Assembly: GCF_028290495.1 (NCBI RefSeq) | Contig: NZ_JAQGJT010000047.1 | Span: 60,231 to 124,230 of the forward strand | Direction: 5' to 3' | Length of the DNA stretch: 64,000 nucleotides | Source of the DNA: Tardiphaga sp. | GTDB lineage: Bacteria > Pseudomonadota > Alphaproteobacteria > Rhizobiales > Xanthobacteraceae | Shown here: piece after piece, positions 16,891 to 24,704 of the stretch | Numbering within the stretch: position 1 is the first letter of the stretch | How the letters are laid out: each line of letters opens with the position of its first letter | Translations under genes and position numbers: made by a program | The notes under the pieces: generated by a model | What the model saw: the letters and a program-made list of their open reading frames with translations, nothing else | The model's database searches: none | Told to the model about the DNA's origin: nothing

Positions 16891-19800
16891 TTACTTCGCC
16901 GCGCGTTTGGCTGTAGCGGCGGCCGGCTTGGCGGCCTGCGGGCCGTCCCAGCCGCCGGCGGGAGCGGCGACGTTGATGGCGTCGTCGGGCTGGCCTTCCG
17001 GCGTGAACGACTGGATCGCCAGCTTGGCCGCGGCCAGCGATGACGGATCGAGGCGCTTGGCGACGTCATCGCGCTTGCGGCCGGCATCGGCGTCGCCCTG
17101 GGCGCCGGCGAGGCTGAACCATTTGAAGGATTCGGCAAGGTTCTGTTCGACGCCGATGCCGCGGGCATACAGGATGCCGAGGTTGAACTGGCTGTCCGCG
17201 ACGCCGCGTTCCGCGGCCTTGCGGAACCAGTAGGAGGCGCTCTTGTAGTTGGCGCCCTTGCCGCCGCCATCGGCGTCGAGCACCGCGAGATTGTGCATCG
17301 CCTTGGCATTGCCGCGCTCGGCCGCCTGCACGTAATAGCGCCGTGCGGCGTCGAGATCCTTCTTCACGCTCATGCCCTTTTCAAAGAGCGTACCGAGCCG
17401 AAACATCGCCGGCACGACGCCGGCCTGCGCGGCGCGGTCGTACCATTTGGCGGCTTCGTCGAAATTGGCGGTGACGCCCTTGCCCTCGGCATAACGCATG
17501 CCGATCTCGAACGCCGCGGTGGCGTCGCCCTTCAGCGCGGCGTTGCGCAAGGCGACGCTGCCAATCGTCTCGGGGAGCCGCTCGGCAGCCGGGATCGAAA
17601 CCGTCGAAAGCTTGTAGTTGCTCGGCGGCAGCACCGGGGTCGCGGCCGGAACCGGCAGCTGCGGCGCGGTGATGCTGCCGGTGACGTCCGGCGAGATGTA
17701 GGGCACGGCGGGCGCCTGCGGCACAGCTTGCGGCTGCGGCTGTGCCGCCGGCTGCGTGGCAGGGGCGGGCGCGGTGTTGAGCGTCTGCCGGCCGATCGGG
17801 GTCGGCGAGGTCAATGACGGCATGGCGGGCGCCGGCGAAGGTGCGACCGGCGCGGTCTGCGTCTCCGCCGGTTCGACTTCGTCAAGCGGCTCGGCGTCCT
17901 GCGCGTGTTGCATGAACGGCGCCGTCGAGGGGCTGTCGATCAGCGTCATGGCCATCTTGAAAGAGCCGAGCACGATCACGACCACGCTGGCGCCGACCAG
18001 CAATGAGCGGATCTTCGAGCTGATGGTCGAACCGCTGGCGTCGGCGCCCGGCGCGGGTCTCGCGCTGGTGCGTGACCTGTCGGGGCCGGTGGTGGCCGCA
18101 GCCTTGGCGGCACGGCGGGCGGCGGCGATGAAGCTGGAAGCGTTGGCCGGTTCGCGGTTGCCATCGGCGATCTCGCTGATCGCCTCCTCGGAGGCGGCGA
18201 TGCGCTCTGAAGGCGTGCCGACGCGAACCTGCGGCCGGGTGCCCGGCTCCAGCGGCGTATCGGGCGGCAATTCCGGATCGACCATCGGACGAGAGGCGGT
18301 CACGCGCTCCGTGGACGCAGGCGTGCTCCGCGCGCTCGGCTGCGGATCGAGGATGTCGCTGATCGCCTTCGGGATCTCGGTCTTCGGGATTTCGATCTTG
18401 GGGATCTCGTTCTTCGGCATCGCGAAAGCGGGCGCCGGCTCGTTCGAGATCGCGGTCGCCGCGAATTCACGCGGCGCAGCATCGAATTGCGCCTTCGGAT
18501 TTGGACGGCCTTGGGGCGGCACCGGGGTCGACTCGAACACGGGCAGCGGGGGCGCTTTTGCCTGCACCGGATTGGGCAATTGCGGACGCGGCGGCGGCGT
18601 CGGCGCCACCGTAGCCGGGCTCGTCGCCGCGCGCTGCACCGGAGCGTGCGGGATCGGCGGCGCTGGCGGCGCGGTCTTCACGCTGCGCAGATCGCCTTCG
18701 ATGATCGCCAGACGGTCAACAACATGGCCGAGCGTGCTGTGCACGACTTCGAGCGAATCCTGGGTGTGGCGATCGGTCTCCGACTGGCTGAAGCGCATGT
18801 CGGAGAGTTCGCGCTTGATGGTGTCGACCAGCGACGGATCCATCGTCGGCAGGCTGCGGGCCTCCGAGATCGCGGCGAAGCTGGATTGCTGGCGTTCGAG
18901 ATGGCGCAGGATGTCCTGCAAGCCGTCCTCGACGCGGCCAAGATTGTTGGCGCGCGGATCACTGGTGGTTTCGATGCGCTCCAGCAGATAGGAGACGCGC
19001 TGTTCGAGATGGGTGAACGCTGCGGAGCTGTCATTGCCGACCGGAAGATGGTCGAGGCGATCGGACAGCGCCCGCAGGGCGCCTTCCAGCTGGTCGGAGT
19101 TCGGCGCCGGCTGCGGCCGGTCGCGATTTTCCAGCGCGGTGGTCAGCGTCATGATGCGCGCTTCGAGCGCGGCAAAGGAATCGCTGTGGCTGTCGGTGCG
19201 CGCGAGCTGGTCGACCTTCATCGACAGCGACTGCACATCGCCGGCGAGCCGCCCCAGTGCTTCGTTGGAGGCGACGTTGGAGACGATGCTGCGCAAGGCT
19301 GCGATAGCGCCTTCGAGCTGCTGCATGGTGCCCGGATCGTCGCTGGAGCGCACGATCAGGTCGATCTTGCCGCCGAGGTTCCGGATCGTTTCGTCGAAAC
19401 CGGCGAGCTGTTCGGCCGGCGTCAGCGTCTGCAACGTCGCGCGGATTTCGCCGAGCGCGCGTTCGACGCCGGCCAGTGCGGTATTATCGATGCCGCTTTG
19501 TTTGCTGTCGTCGATGCGCTGGGCGAGCGAGCGAATTTCGTTCTCGAGCGATTCGATTGCACGGCGCGGCAGCGCTTCGGTGACGACGCCACGGATTTCG
19601 GCCAGTTCAGCGCGGAACGCGGCGATCGACTGCTCGATGCCGGTGTCGGGCCGCTGCAGCGCGTCGATCTGGCTGGTGATGTGCGACAGTTGCCGCTCGA
19701 TGGCGGAGACATCCGGCGTGCGCGCAACGGGAGGCGCTGCGGCGCGTGGCGGCGCGATCGGCGGCGCCATCATGCGCGGCACGCCGTCCAGCTCGTTCTG

Positions 19801-20295
19801 GCGCGCGGCAATTTCGGAGATCGCGAAATCCAGCGAGAACGGGTCGATTGGCGGCGGGGCGCGGTAGACCTGCGCGGCGGCGCGTTCGACCGTTTCATGG
19901 CTGTACGCGGCGGGGTCGGCCGCGCGCACGGGTTCGTTGATCTGCGACAGCCGGGCATCGAGCCGAGAGATCGCGTCGTTGAGCTGGCGCGCGACGCCGG
20001 GTTCGGAGCCTGCGGGGCGCGAGAACTGTTCGATCTGCCGGGTAATGGCGTCGAGGCGGTGGTGGATTTCGGCGACATCGGCGGCATCGCGCTGCGGCAT
20101 TGCCGGGCGCGGCATCATCGGTGGCTGGTCGGCGCGCGGCCGGTGGTTCGTCGATGAGAAATTAGGTGCGCTGTCGCCAATGGTCGAATTCAGCCAGTCG
20201 CCCAGTGACATACCGGCGCGACGTGCAGCAGCCTCGGCCCGCTCGCGGACCGATGGCTCGATCCCTTCGACATTCCAAGATACGCGCGAATTCAT
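16891..20295 (-). CDS. PodJ-like polar localization protein with coiled coil, one TM helix and Sel1 repeats
   Basis: 1134-residue protein, start MNSRVSWNVEGIEPSVRERA at 20295. A short conserved N-terminal segment (about 1-42) is followed by a long heptad-rich region (to about 560), a Pro-rich linker, a single transmembrane helix (about 762-784, SLLVGASVVVIVLGSFKM), a second Pro/Gln-rich linker, and four or five Sel1-like repeats (about 915-1080, for example AAFEIGMRYAEGKGV and FNLGILYARGIGV). The order cytoplasmic coiled coil, TM, then extracytoplasmic part is that of PodJ, the Caulobacter polar organelle factor. Note KIEIPKTEIPK-type short repeats near residue 630. Similarity is by architecture, so orthology is not certain. 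Confidence 0.8.
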   Translation of the reverse strand: MNSRVSWNVEGIEPSVRERAEAAARRAGMSLGDWLNSTIGDSAPNFSSTNHRPRADQPPMMPRPAMPQRDAADVAEIHHRLDAITRQIEQFSRPAGSEPGVARQLNDAISRLDARLSQINEPVRAADPAAYSHETVERAAAQVYRAPPPIDPFSLDFAISEIAARQNELDGVPRMMAPPIAPPRAAAPPVARTPDVSAIERQLSHITSQIDALQRPDTGIEQSIAAFRAELAEIRGVVTEALPRRAIESLENEIRSLAQRIDDSKQSGIDNTALAGVERALGEIRATLQTLTPAEQLAGFDETIRNLGGKIDLIVRSSDDPGTMQQLEGAIAALRSIVSNVASNEALGRLAGDVQSLSMKVDQLARTDSHSDSFAALEARIMTLTTALENRDRPQPAPNSDQLEGALRALSDRLDHLPVGNDSSAAFTHLEQRVSYLLERIETTSDPRANNLGRVEDGLQDILRHLERQQSSFAAISEARSLPTMDPSLVDTIKRELSDMRFSQSETDRHTQDSLEVVHSTLGHVVDRLAIIEGDLRSVKTAPPAPPIPHAPVQRAATSPATVAPTPPPRPQLPNPVQAKAPPLPVFESTPVPPQGRPNPKAQFDAAPREFAATAISNEPAPAFAMPKNEIPKIEIPKTEIPKAISDILDPQPSARSTPASTERVTASRPMVDPELPPDTPLEPGTRPQVRVGTPSERIAASEEAISEIADGNREPANASSFIAAARRAAKAAATTGPDRSRTSARPAPGADASGSTISSKIRSLLVGASVVVIVLGSFKMAMTLIDSPSTAPFMQHAQDAEPLDEVEPAETQTAPVAPSPAPAMPSLTSPTPIGRQTLNTAPAPATQPAAQPQPQAVPQAPAVPYISPDVTGSITAPQLPVPAATPVLPPSNYKLSTVSIPAAERLPETIGSVALRNAALKGDATAAFEIGMRYAEGKGVTANFDEAAKWYDRAAQAGVVPAMFRLGTLFEKGMSVKKDLDAARRYYVQAAERGNAKAMHNLAVLDADGGGKGANYKSASYWFRKAAERGVADSQFNLGILYARGIGVEQNLAESFKWFSLAGAQGDADAGRKRDDVAKRLDPSSLAAAKLAIQSFTPEGQPDDAINVAAPAGGWDGPQAAKPAAATAKRAAK

Positions 20296-20412
20296 GACTA
20301 CCGGTTCCGGGCCCTGTGCACCTGTTCCCGCGCTCCCCGCGCGCCCCATGAACGGGGCCATCGCGATCGGCGCAGGCGGTTTGCCTCTGTCCGGGACTTT
20401 TTCGTGTTACGG

Positions 20413-20427
20413 TAAATAACCCGTTAA
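20413..20427 (-). promoter_or_regulatory. candidate CtrA-type site upstream of the PodJ-like gene
   Basis: On the minus strand the sequence reads TTAACGGGTTATTTACC, that is TTAA-N7-TTTA, one base off the CtrA consensus TTAA-N7-TTAA. It lies about 120 bases upstream of the PodJ-like start. It could occur by chance, but cell-cycle control of a polarity gene is plausible. Confidence 0.35.
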
Positions 20428-20477
20428 AGAACCGGCCCGCGGGGTGCGAAAGTTGCCGGTTCGGGGGCGATCTGGCC

Positions 20478-21014
20478 TTAACGCGTGAACAGCGCGCCGA
20501 GATCGTCGATGTCGGCTTCGGTGATCGCGGTGTGTGCCTGGTGCATGACGCCGGGCTGGCCGATATAGGCCCAGTAGATGAACTCGGCGCGGGGCATCGC
20601 CTTGCGGCCATCGACCCCGGCGTCGGTCAGCAGTTTGGCAATATAGGCCACGCGCTGCACGTCGACCGAGGCCACGACAGCCGCCGCCGACGGGTCTGCG
20701 CTCGCCCACGAGCGAATGGCGCGGTCGAGGCTGCGATCTTCTTCAAAGGCGAGCCGCATCAGCGCCGTCAGGCGCGCCGGCCCGGTGATGGTCGCATCGA
20801 TATCGCGGATCACCTGATCGCCCGCACGCTGCTGCCACTCCCGCAGTAAGGCTTGGCGGTAGTCGTCTATGTCTTTGAAATGCCAATAAAAGCTGCCGCG
20901 TGAGACGTTCAGGCCGGCGGCCAGAGCACCGACTTTCAAGGCATTCTCGCCTTGGCCGGCCAAAGTCCGCAGCCCGTGCTTGATCCATTCCGTGGTGGTC
21001 AGCCGATCTTTCAC
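20478..21014 (-). CDS. TetR/AcrR family transcriptional regulator
   Basis: 178 residues from a GTG at 21014 (VKDRLTTTEWIKHGLRTLAG) with GGTGG five bases upstream. The helix-turn-helix is ALAAGLNVSRGSFYWHFKDIDDYRQALL. An ATG at 21071 would add 19 residues, but a palindrome-like stretch at 21024-21038 and the divergent promoter region argue for the GTG. The frame stays open for over 2 kb upstream, antisense to the dehydrogenase gene; that is not coding. Divergent from the beta-oxidation operon, which it probably represses in response to an acyl-CoA-like ligand (inference). Confidence 0.85.
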   Translation of the reverse strand: MKDRLTTTEWIKHGLRTLAGQGENALKVGALAAGLNVSRGSFYWHFKDIDDYRQALLREWQQRAGDQVIRDIDATITGPARLTALMRLAFEEDRSLDRAIRSWASADPSAAAVVASVDVQRVAYIAKLLTDAGVDGRKAMPRAEFIYWAYIGQPGVMHQAHTAITEADIDDLGALFTR

Positions 21015-21023
21015 GATACCACC

Positions 21024-21038
21024 ATACACATATGTATT
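21024..21038. promoter_or_regulatory. possible TetR operator between divergent genes
   Basis: ATACACATATGTATT contains the 8-base palindrome ACATATGT with partly matching flanks. It lies 10 bases upstream of the TetR GTG start and about 70 bases upstream of the NTF2-like start. It is weak as a sequence signal, but its position fits autoregulation. Confidence 0.3.
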
Positions 21039-21104
21039 GACTAGTGCCACCCGTCCCAGATAGTTTTCCATGCAGTGATGTATGGATGCGGCGAGGGGTG
21101 GGTG

Positions 21105-21500
21105 ATGACCGGTCTCGAAAGATGGTATTCCTACATGCGCGGGCATGATCCCGCCGTCCTGTGGGATCTGCTGCATCCTGACGCGGTGTTCGAAAGCGCC
21201 GTCGTGCATACGCCGCAGCAAGGCCGTGATATCGTCTTCAAATATCTTGTCAGCGCTGAGAAAGTCCTCGGCGGTCCCGGCTTTTCCTACCGCGGCGAGT
21301 GGCGCAACGAGACCAGTGTCGTCCTCGAATTCGATACCAGGCTTGAAGGCGTCACCATCAACGGCGTCGATATGATCACCTTCGACAGCGACGATCGCAT
21401 CACCCATTTCAAAGTCATGGTGCGCCCCCTCAAGGCCATCAACCTTCTGCACCGTTTGATGGGCGAACAGCTCGCCCGCCTGCCGACGATTGTCACTTAA
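21105..21500 (+). CDS. NTF2-like (SnoaL-like) domain protein
   Basis: 131-residue protein of the nuclear transport factor 2-like fold (DPAVLWDLLHPDAVFESAVVHTP, then strands ending FDSDDRITHFKVMVRPL). The start ATG at 21105 follows AGGGGTGGG; an ATG at 21075 has no such signal. The acyl-CoA dehydrogenase begins 9 bases after its stop, so it is the first gene of the beta-oxidation operon. Such domains can be small enzymes or ligand-binding accessory proteins; no catalytic residue can be assigned. Confidence 0.82.
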   Translation: MTGLERWYSYMRGHDPAVLWDLLHPDAVFESAVVHTPQQGRDIVFKYLVSAEKVLGGPGFSYRGEWRNETSVVLEFDTRLEGVTINGVDMITFDSDDRITHFKVMVRPLKAINLLHRLMGEQLARLPTIVT

Positions 21501-21509
21501 GGAGCTCTC

Positions 21510-23300
21510 ATGCCCAGCTACAAAGCCCCGCTCGAAGACGTCGGTTTCCTGCTCGACGACGTGTTCCAGTTCGACCGCTACAACAACCTGCCCGGCTTCG
21601 CCGACGCTTCCCCCGATGTCCGTGAGGCCATCCTGGGAGAAGCCGCGAAGCTCGCCGAACAGGTGCTGCAGCCGCTGAACCGCTCCGGCGACATGGAAGG
21701 CTGCGTCCGCCACGAAGACGGCAGCGTGACCACGCCGAAGGGCTTCAAGGAGGCCTTCAAGCAGGTCACCGAGGGGGGCTGGCTCGGCCTGTCGACGCCC
21801 ACCGAATATGGCGGCCAGGGCCTGCCGGTGACGCTGTCGCAGACCGTCAACGAATTCCAGTGCTCCGCCAACATGGCGTTTTCGATGTATGGCGGCCTGA
21901 CGATGGGCGCGACTGCAGCGCTGCTGGTGCACGGCAAGCCGGAGCAGAAGAGCGTCTTCCTGCCGAAGATGGTGAGCGGCGAATGGACCGGCACCATGAA
22001 CCTGACCGAGCCGCATTGCGGCACCGATCTCGGCCTGCTGCGCACCAAGGCGGCGAAGCAGGGCGACGGCAGCTACAAGATTTCCGGCACCAAGATCTTC
22101 ATCTCCGCCGGCGAGCATGATCTGGCTGACAACATCATCCACCTCGTGCTGGCCCGCATCGAGGGCGCACCGGCGGGCATCAAGGGTGTCTCGCTGTTCG
22201 TGGTGCCGAAGGTGCTGGTCAACAAGGACGGCTCGCTCGGCGAACGCAACGGCGTGTCTTGCGGCTCGATCGAACACAAGATGGGCATCCACGCCAATTC
22301 GACCTGCGTGATGAACTACGACAACGCCACCGGCTGGCTGATAGGCGAAGAGAACAAGGGCATGCAGGGCATGTTCGTGATGATGAACGAGGCCCGGCTC
22401 GGCGTCGCAGTTCAAGGGCTCGCGCAGTCCGAGGTCGCCTACCAGAACGCCGTGGCCTACGCGAAGGACCGCCTGCAGGGCCGCTCGCTGACCGGACCGA
22501 AGGCGCCGGACAAGCCGGCCGATCCGATCATCGTGCATCCTGACGTGCGCCGCACGCTGCTCACCATCCGCGCCTTTAACGAAGCGGCGCGTGCGATGGT
22601 GGTGTGGACCGCGCTGAAGAGCGACGTCGCGCATCGCTCGGAAGATGCCAAGGAGCGTCAGGCCGCCGACGACCATATGGGTCTGATGACCCCGGTGCTG
22701 AAGGGCGTGCTGACCGATGGCGGTTTCGCCAATGCGGTGTCGGCGCAGCAGATGTTCGGGGGGCACGGTTATATCGCCGAATGGGGCATGGAGCAGTTCG
22801 TTCGAGATGCCCGCATTGCGATGATCTATGAGGGCGCCAACGGCATCCAGGCGCTGGATCTGGTCGGCCGCAAACTGCCGCGCGATGGCGGCCGCGCCGC
22901 GATGACGTTCTTCGCCGAGGTCGACGCCTTCGCCAAGGAGCACGGCGCGGACGAGGCGATGAAGCCTTTCATCGCTCCGCTCAGCAACGCGCTCGGTCAT
23001 TTGCAGCAGGGCACCATGTGGCTGATGAACAACGCCATGATGAAGCCCGACAATGCCGGCGCCGGCGCCACCGACTACATGCAGCTGTTCGGCCTCACCG
23101 CCTTTGCCTATATGTGGGCGAAGATGGCCAAGGTCGCGCAGGACAAGATTGCCGCGTCGGGTGCGACACCCTATCTGACCACCAAGCTGGTGACCGGCCG
23201 CTTCTTCATGGAGCGGATGTTGCCCGAAACCACGGTCCATCTCGCGCGCATCCAGACCGGTGCCGCGACGATGATGGAATTGCCGGCGGAAGCCTTCTGA
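21510..23300 (+). CDS. acyl-CoA dehydrogenase (large FadE/DmdC-like, with C-terminal extension)
   Basis: 596-residue FAD enzyme oxidising an acyl-CoA to the enoyl-CoA. It carries the acyl-CoA dehydrogenase motifs MNLTEPHCGTDLG (FAD/substrate site), MGIHANSTC, QMFGGHGYIAEWGMEQ and IYEGANGIQ, with the catalytic glutamate at about E441. The extra C-terminal domain (about 460-596) is typical of the roughly 600-residue subgroup that includes 3-methylmercaptopropionyl-CoA dehydrogenase. AAGGAG precedes the ATG by 6 bases. The exact substrate chain is not known. Confidence 0.93.
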   Translation: MPSYKAPLEDVGFLLDDVFQFDRYNNLPGFADASPDVREAILGEAAKLAEQVLQPLNRSGDMEGCVRHEDGSVTTPKGFKEAFKQVTEGGWLGLSTPTEYGGQGLPVTLSQTVNEFQCSANMAFSMYGGLTMGATAALLVHGKPEQKSVFLPKMVSGEWTGTMNLTEPHCGTDLGLLRTKAAKQGDGSYKISGTKIFISAGEHDLADNIIHLVLARIEGAPAGIKGVSLFVVPKVLVNKDGSLGERNGVSCGSIEHKMGIHANSTCVMNYDNATGWLIGEENKGMQGMFVMMNEARLGVAVQGLAQSEVAYQNAVAYAKDRLQGRSLTGPKAPDKPADPIIVHPDVRRTLLTIRAFNEAARAMVVWTALKSDVAHRSEDAKERQAADDHMGLMTPVLKGVLTDGGFANAVSAQQMFGGHGYIAEWGMEQFVRDARIAMIYEGANGIQALDLVGRKLPRDGGRAAMTFFAEVDAFAKEHGADEAMKPFIAPLSNALGHLQQGTMWLMNNAMMKPDNAGAGATDYMQLFGLTAFAYMWAKMAKVAQDKIAASGATPYLTTKLVTGRFFMERMLPETTVHLARIQTGAATMMELPAEAF

Positions 23301-23316
23301 CGACCAACATACTCAA

Positions 23317-23439
23317 CTGCCGTCCTCGCGAAAGCGGGGCCTCAGTAAACACAGGCGCCTGAGATTCAAGCTCATGCGCCGCGAAATACTGGGTCGTCCG
23401 GTCCTAGCGCGCAATTGCGCGCCTGGCCGGGCGATGACA
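23317..23439 (+). repeat. family A intergenic palindromic repeat, copy 3 (inside an operon)
   Basis: Starts CTGCCGTCCTCGCGAAAGCG and ends CCGGGCGATGACA, with an internal GCGCGCAATTGCGCGC palindrome (23407-23422) replacing part of the usual right arm. It lies between the acyl-CoA dehydrogenase and thiolase genes, 45 bases before the thiolase start. Confidence 0.8.
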
Positions 23440-23484
23440 TCGAGTTATAACTTCGCTTAACAGCAAAAATGCAAGGGAGACCCC

Positions 23485-24693
23485 ATGCCCGAGGCCTATA
23501 TCTACGATCACGTGCGTACCCCGCGCGGCCGCGGCAAAGCCGATGGCGCGCTGCATGAAGTGACCGCACTGGCGCTTGCCACCGCGCCGCTGAAAGCGCT
23601 GAAGGAACGCAACAACCTGCAGCCCGGCACCATCGACGACGTCATCCTCGGCTGCGTCGATCCGGTCGGCGAAGCCGGCGGCGACATCGCCCGCATGGCG
23701 GCGCTGTCTGCGGGTTACGGCATTGACGTGCCGGGCATCCAGATCAACCGCTTCTGCGCCTCGGGCCTCGACGCGGTGAATTTCGCCGCGGCGCAGATCA
23801 TGTCCGGCCAGCACGCCATGACGATCGGCGGCGGCGCGGAATCGATGAGCCGGATCGGTATCGGCGCCTCCGGCGGCGCATGGCCGATGGATCCGTCCAT
23901 CGCCGTGCCGGCGTATTTCATGCCGCAGGGCGTCTCGGCCGACCTGATCGCGACCAAATACGGTTTCTCGCGCGACGACGTCGATGCCTACGCCGTGCAG
24001 AGCCAGCAGCGCTCCGCCAGGTCGTGGGAGGAGGGCCGCTTCAAGAATTCGGTGGTGCCGGTCAAGGACATCAACGGCCTGACCATCCTCGCCAAAGACG
24101 AGCACATGCGCCCGACGACGACAATGCAGTCGCTCGGCCAGTTGCAGCCCTCCTTCGTGACGATGGGCCAGATGGGTGGCTTCGATGCGGTGGCGATCCA
24201 GTCGCATCCGGAAGTCGAGCGGCTCAACTACGTCCATCACGCCGGCAATTCGTCGGGCATCGTTGACGGCGCCGCCGCCGTGCTGCTCGGCTCCGAGGAG
24301 GCCGGCAAGAAAGCGGGCCTCAAGCCGCGCGCCCGAATTCGCGCGTTCGCCAATATTGGCTCCGAGCCGGCGATGATGCTGACCGGCCCGGTCGATGTCA
24401 CCAAGAAGGTGCTGGAGCGTTCCGGCATGAAACTGTCGGACATCGATTTATTCGAGCTGAACGAGGCTTTCGCCTCGGTGGTGCTGCGCTTCATGCAGGC
24501 GTTCGATATCGACAACAACAAGATCAACGTTTGCGGCGGCGCCATCGCGATGGGCCATCCGCTCGGCGCTACCGGCGCGATGATCCTGGGCACCGTGCTC
24601 GACGAGCTGGAACGTACCGGCAAGTCGACCGCGCTGGTCACGCTTTGCATTGGCGGCGGCATGGGCACCGCCACCATCATCGAACGCGTTTGA
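23485..24693 (+). CDS. acetyl-CoA C-acyltransferase (thiolase)
   Basis: 402 residues. Cleaves 3-ketoacyl-CoA with CoA in the last step of beta-oxidation. The nucleophile motif NRFCASGLDAVN has C91; the active-site His is in GGAIAMGHPLGATGA and the second Cys in VTLCIGGGMGTA. NEAFAS is also present. AAGGGAGA lies 5 bases before the ATG. Followed 11 bases later by the FadB-like gene. FadA-type role in the same pathway. Confidence 0.95.
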   Translation: MPEAYIYDHVRTPRGRGKADGALHEVTALALATAPLKALKERNNLQPGTIDDVILGCVDPVGEAGGDIARMAALSAGYGIDVPGIQINRFCASGLDAVNFAAAQIMSGQHAMTIGGGAESMSRIGIGASGGAWPMDPSIAVPAYFMPQGVSADLIATKYGFSRDDVDAYAVQSQQRSARSWEEGRFKNSVVPVKDINGLTILAKDEHMRPTTTMQSLGQLQPSFVTMGQMGGFDAVAIQSHPEVERLNYVHHAGNSSGIVDGAAAVLLGSEEAGKKAGLKPRARIRAFANIGSEPAMMLTGPVDVTKKVLERSGMKLSDIDLFELNEAFASVVLRFMQAFDIDNNKINVCGGAIAMGHPLGATGAMILGTVLDELERTGKSTALVTLCIGGGMGTATIIERV

Positions 24694-24704
24694 GGAGCGG
24701 CAAC

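Noticed and set aside
18487..20157. 556-codon plus-strand open frame opposite the PodJ-like gene
   Set aside because: A shadow produced by GC-rich codon use; the sense strand has a coherent multi-domain protein.
20478..23240. 2.7 kb open frame on the minus strand extending upstream of the TetR gene
   Set aside because: Beyond the TetR start it is antisense to the acyl-CoA dehydrogenase and NTF2-like genes, and its translation is Arg/His/Ala-rich without domains; only 20478-21014 is coding.
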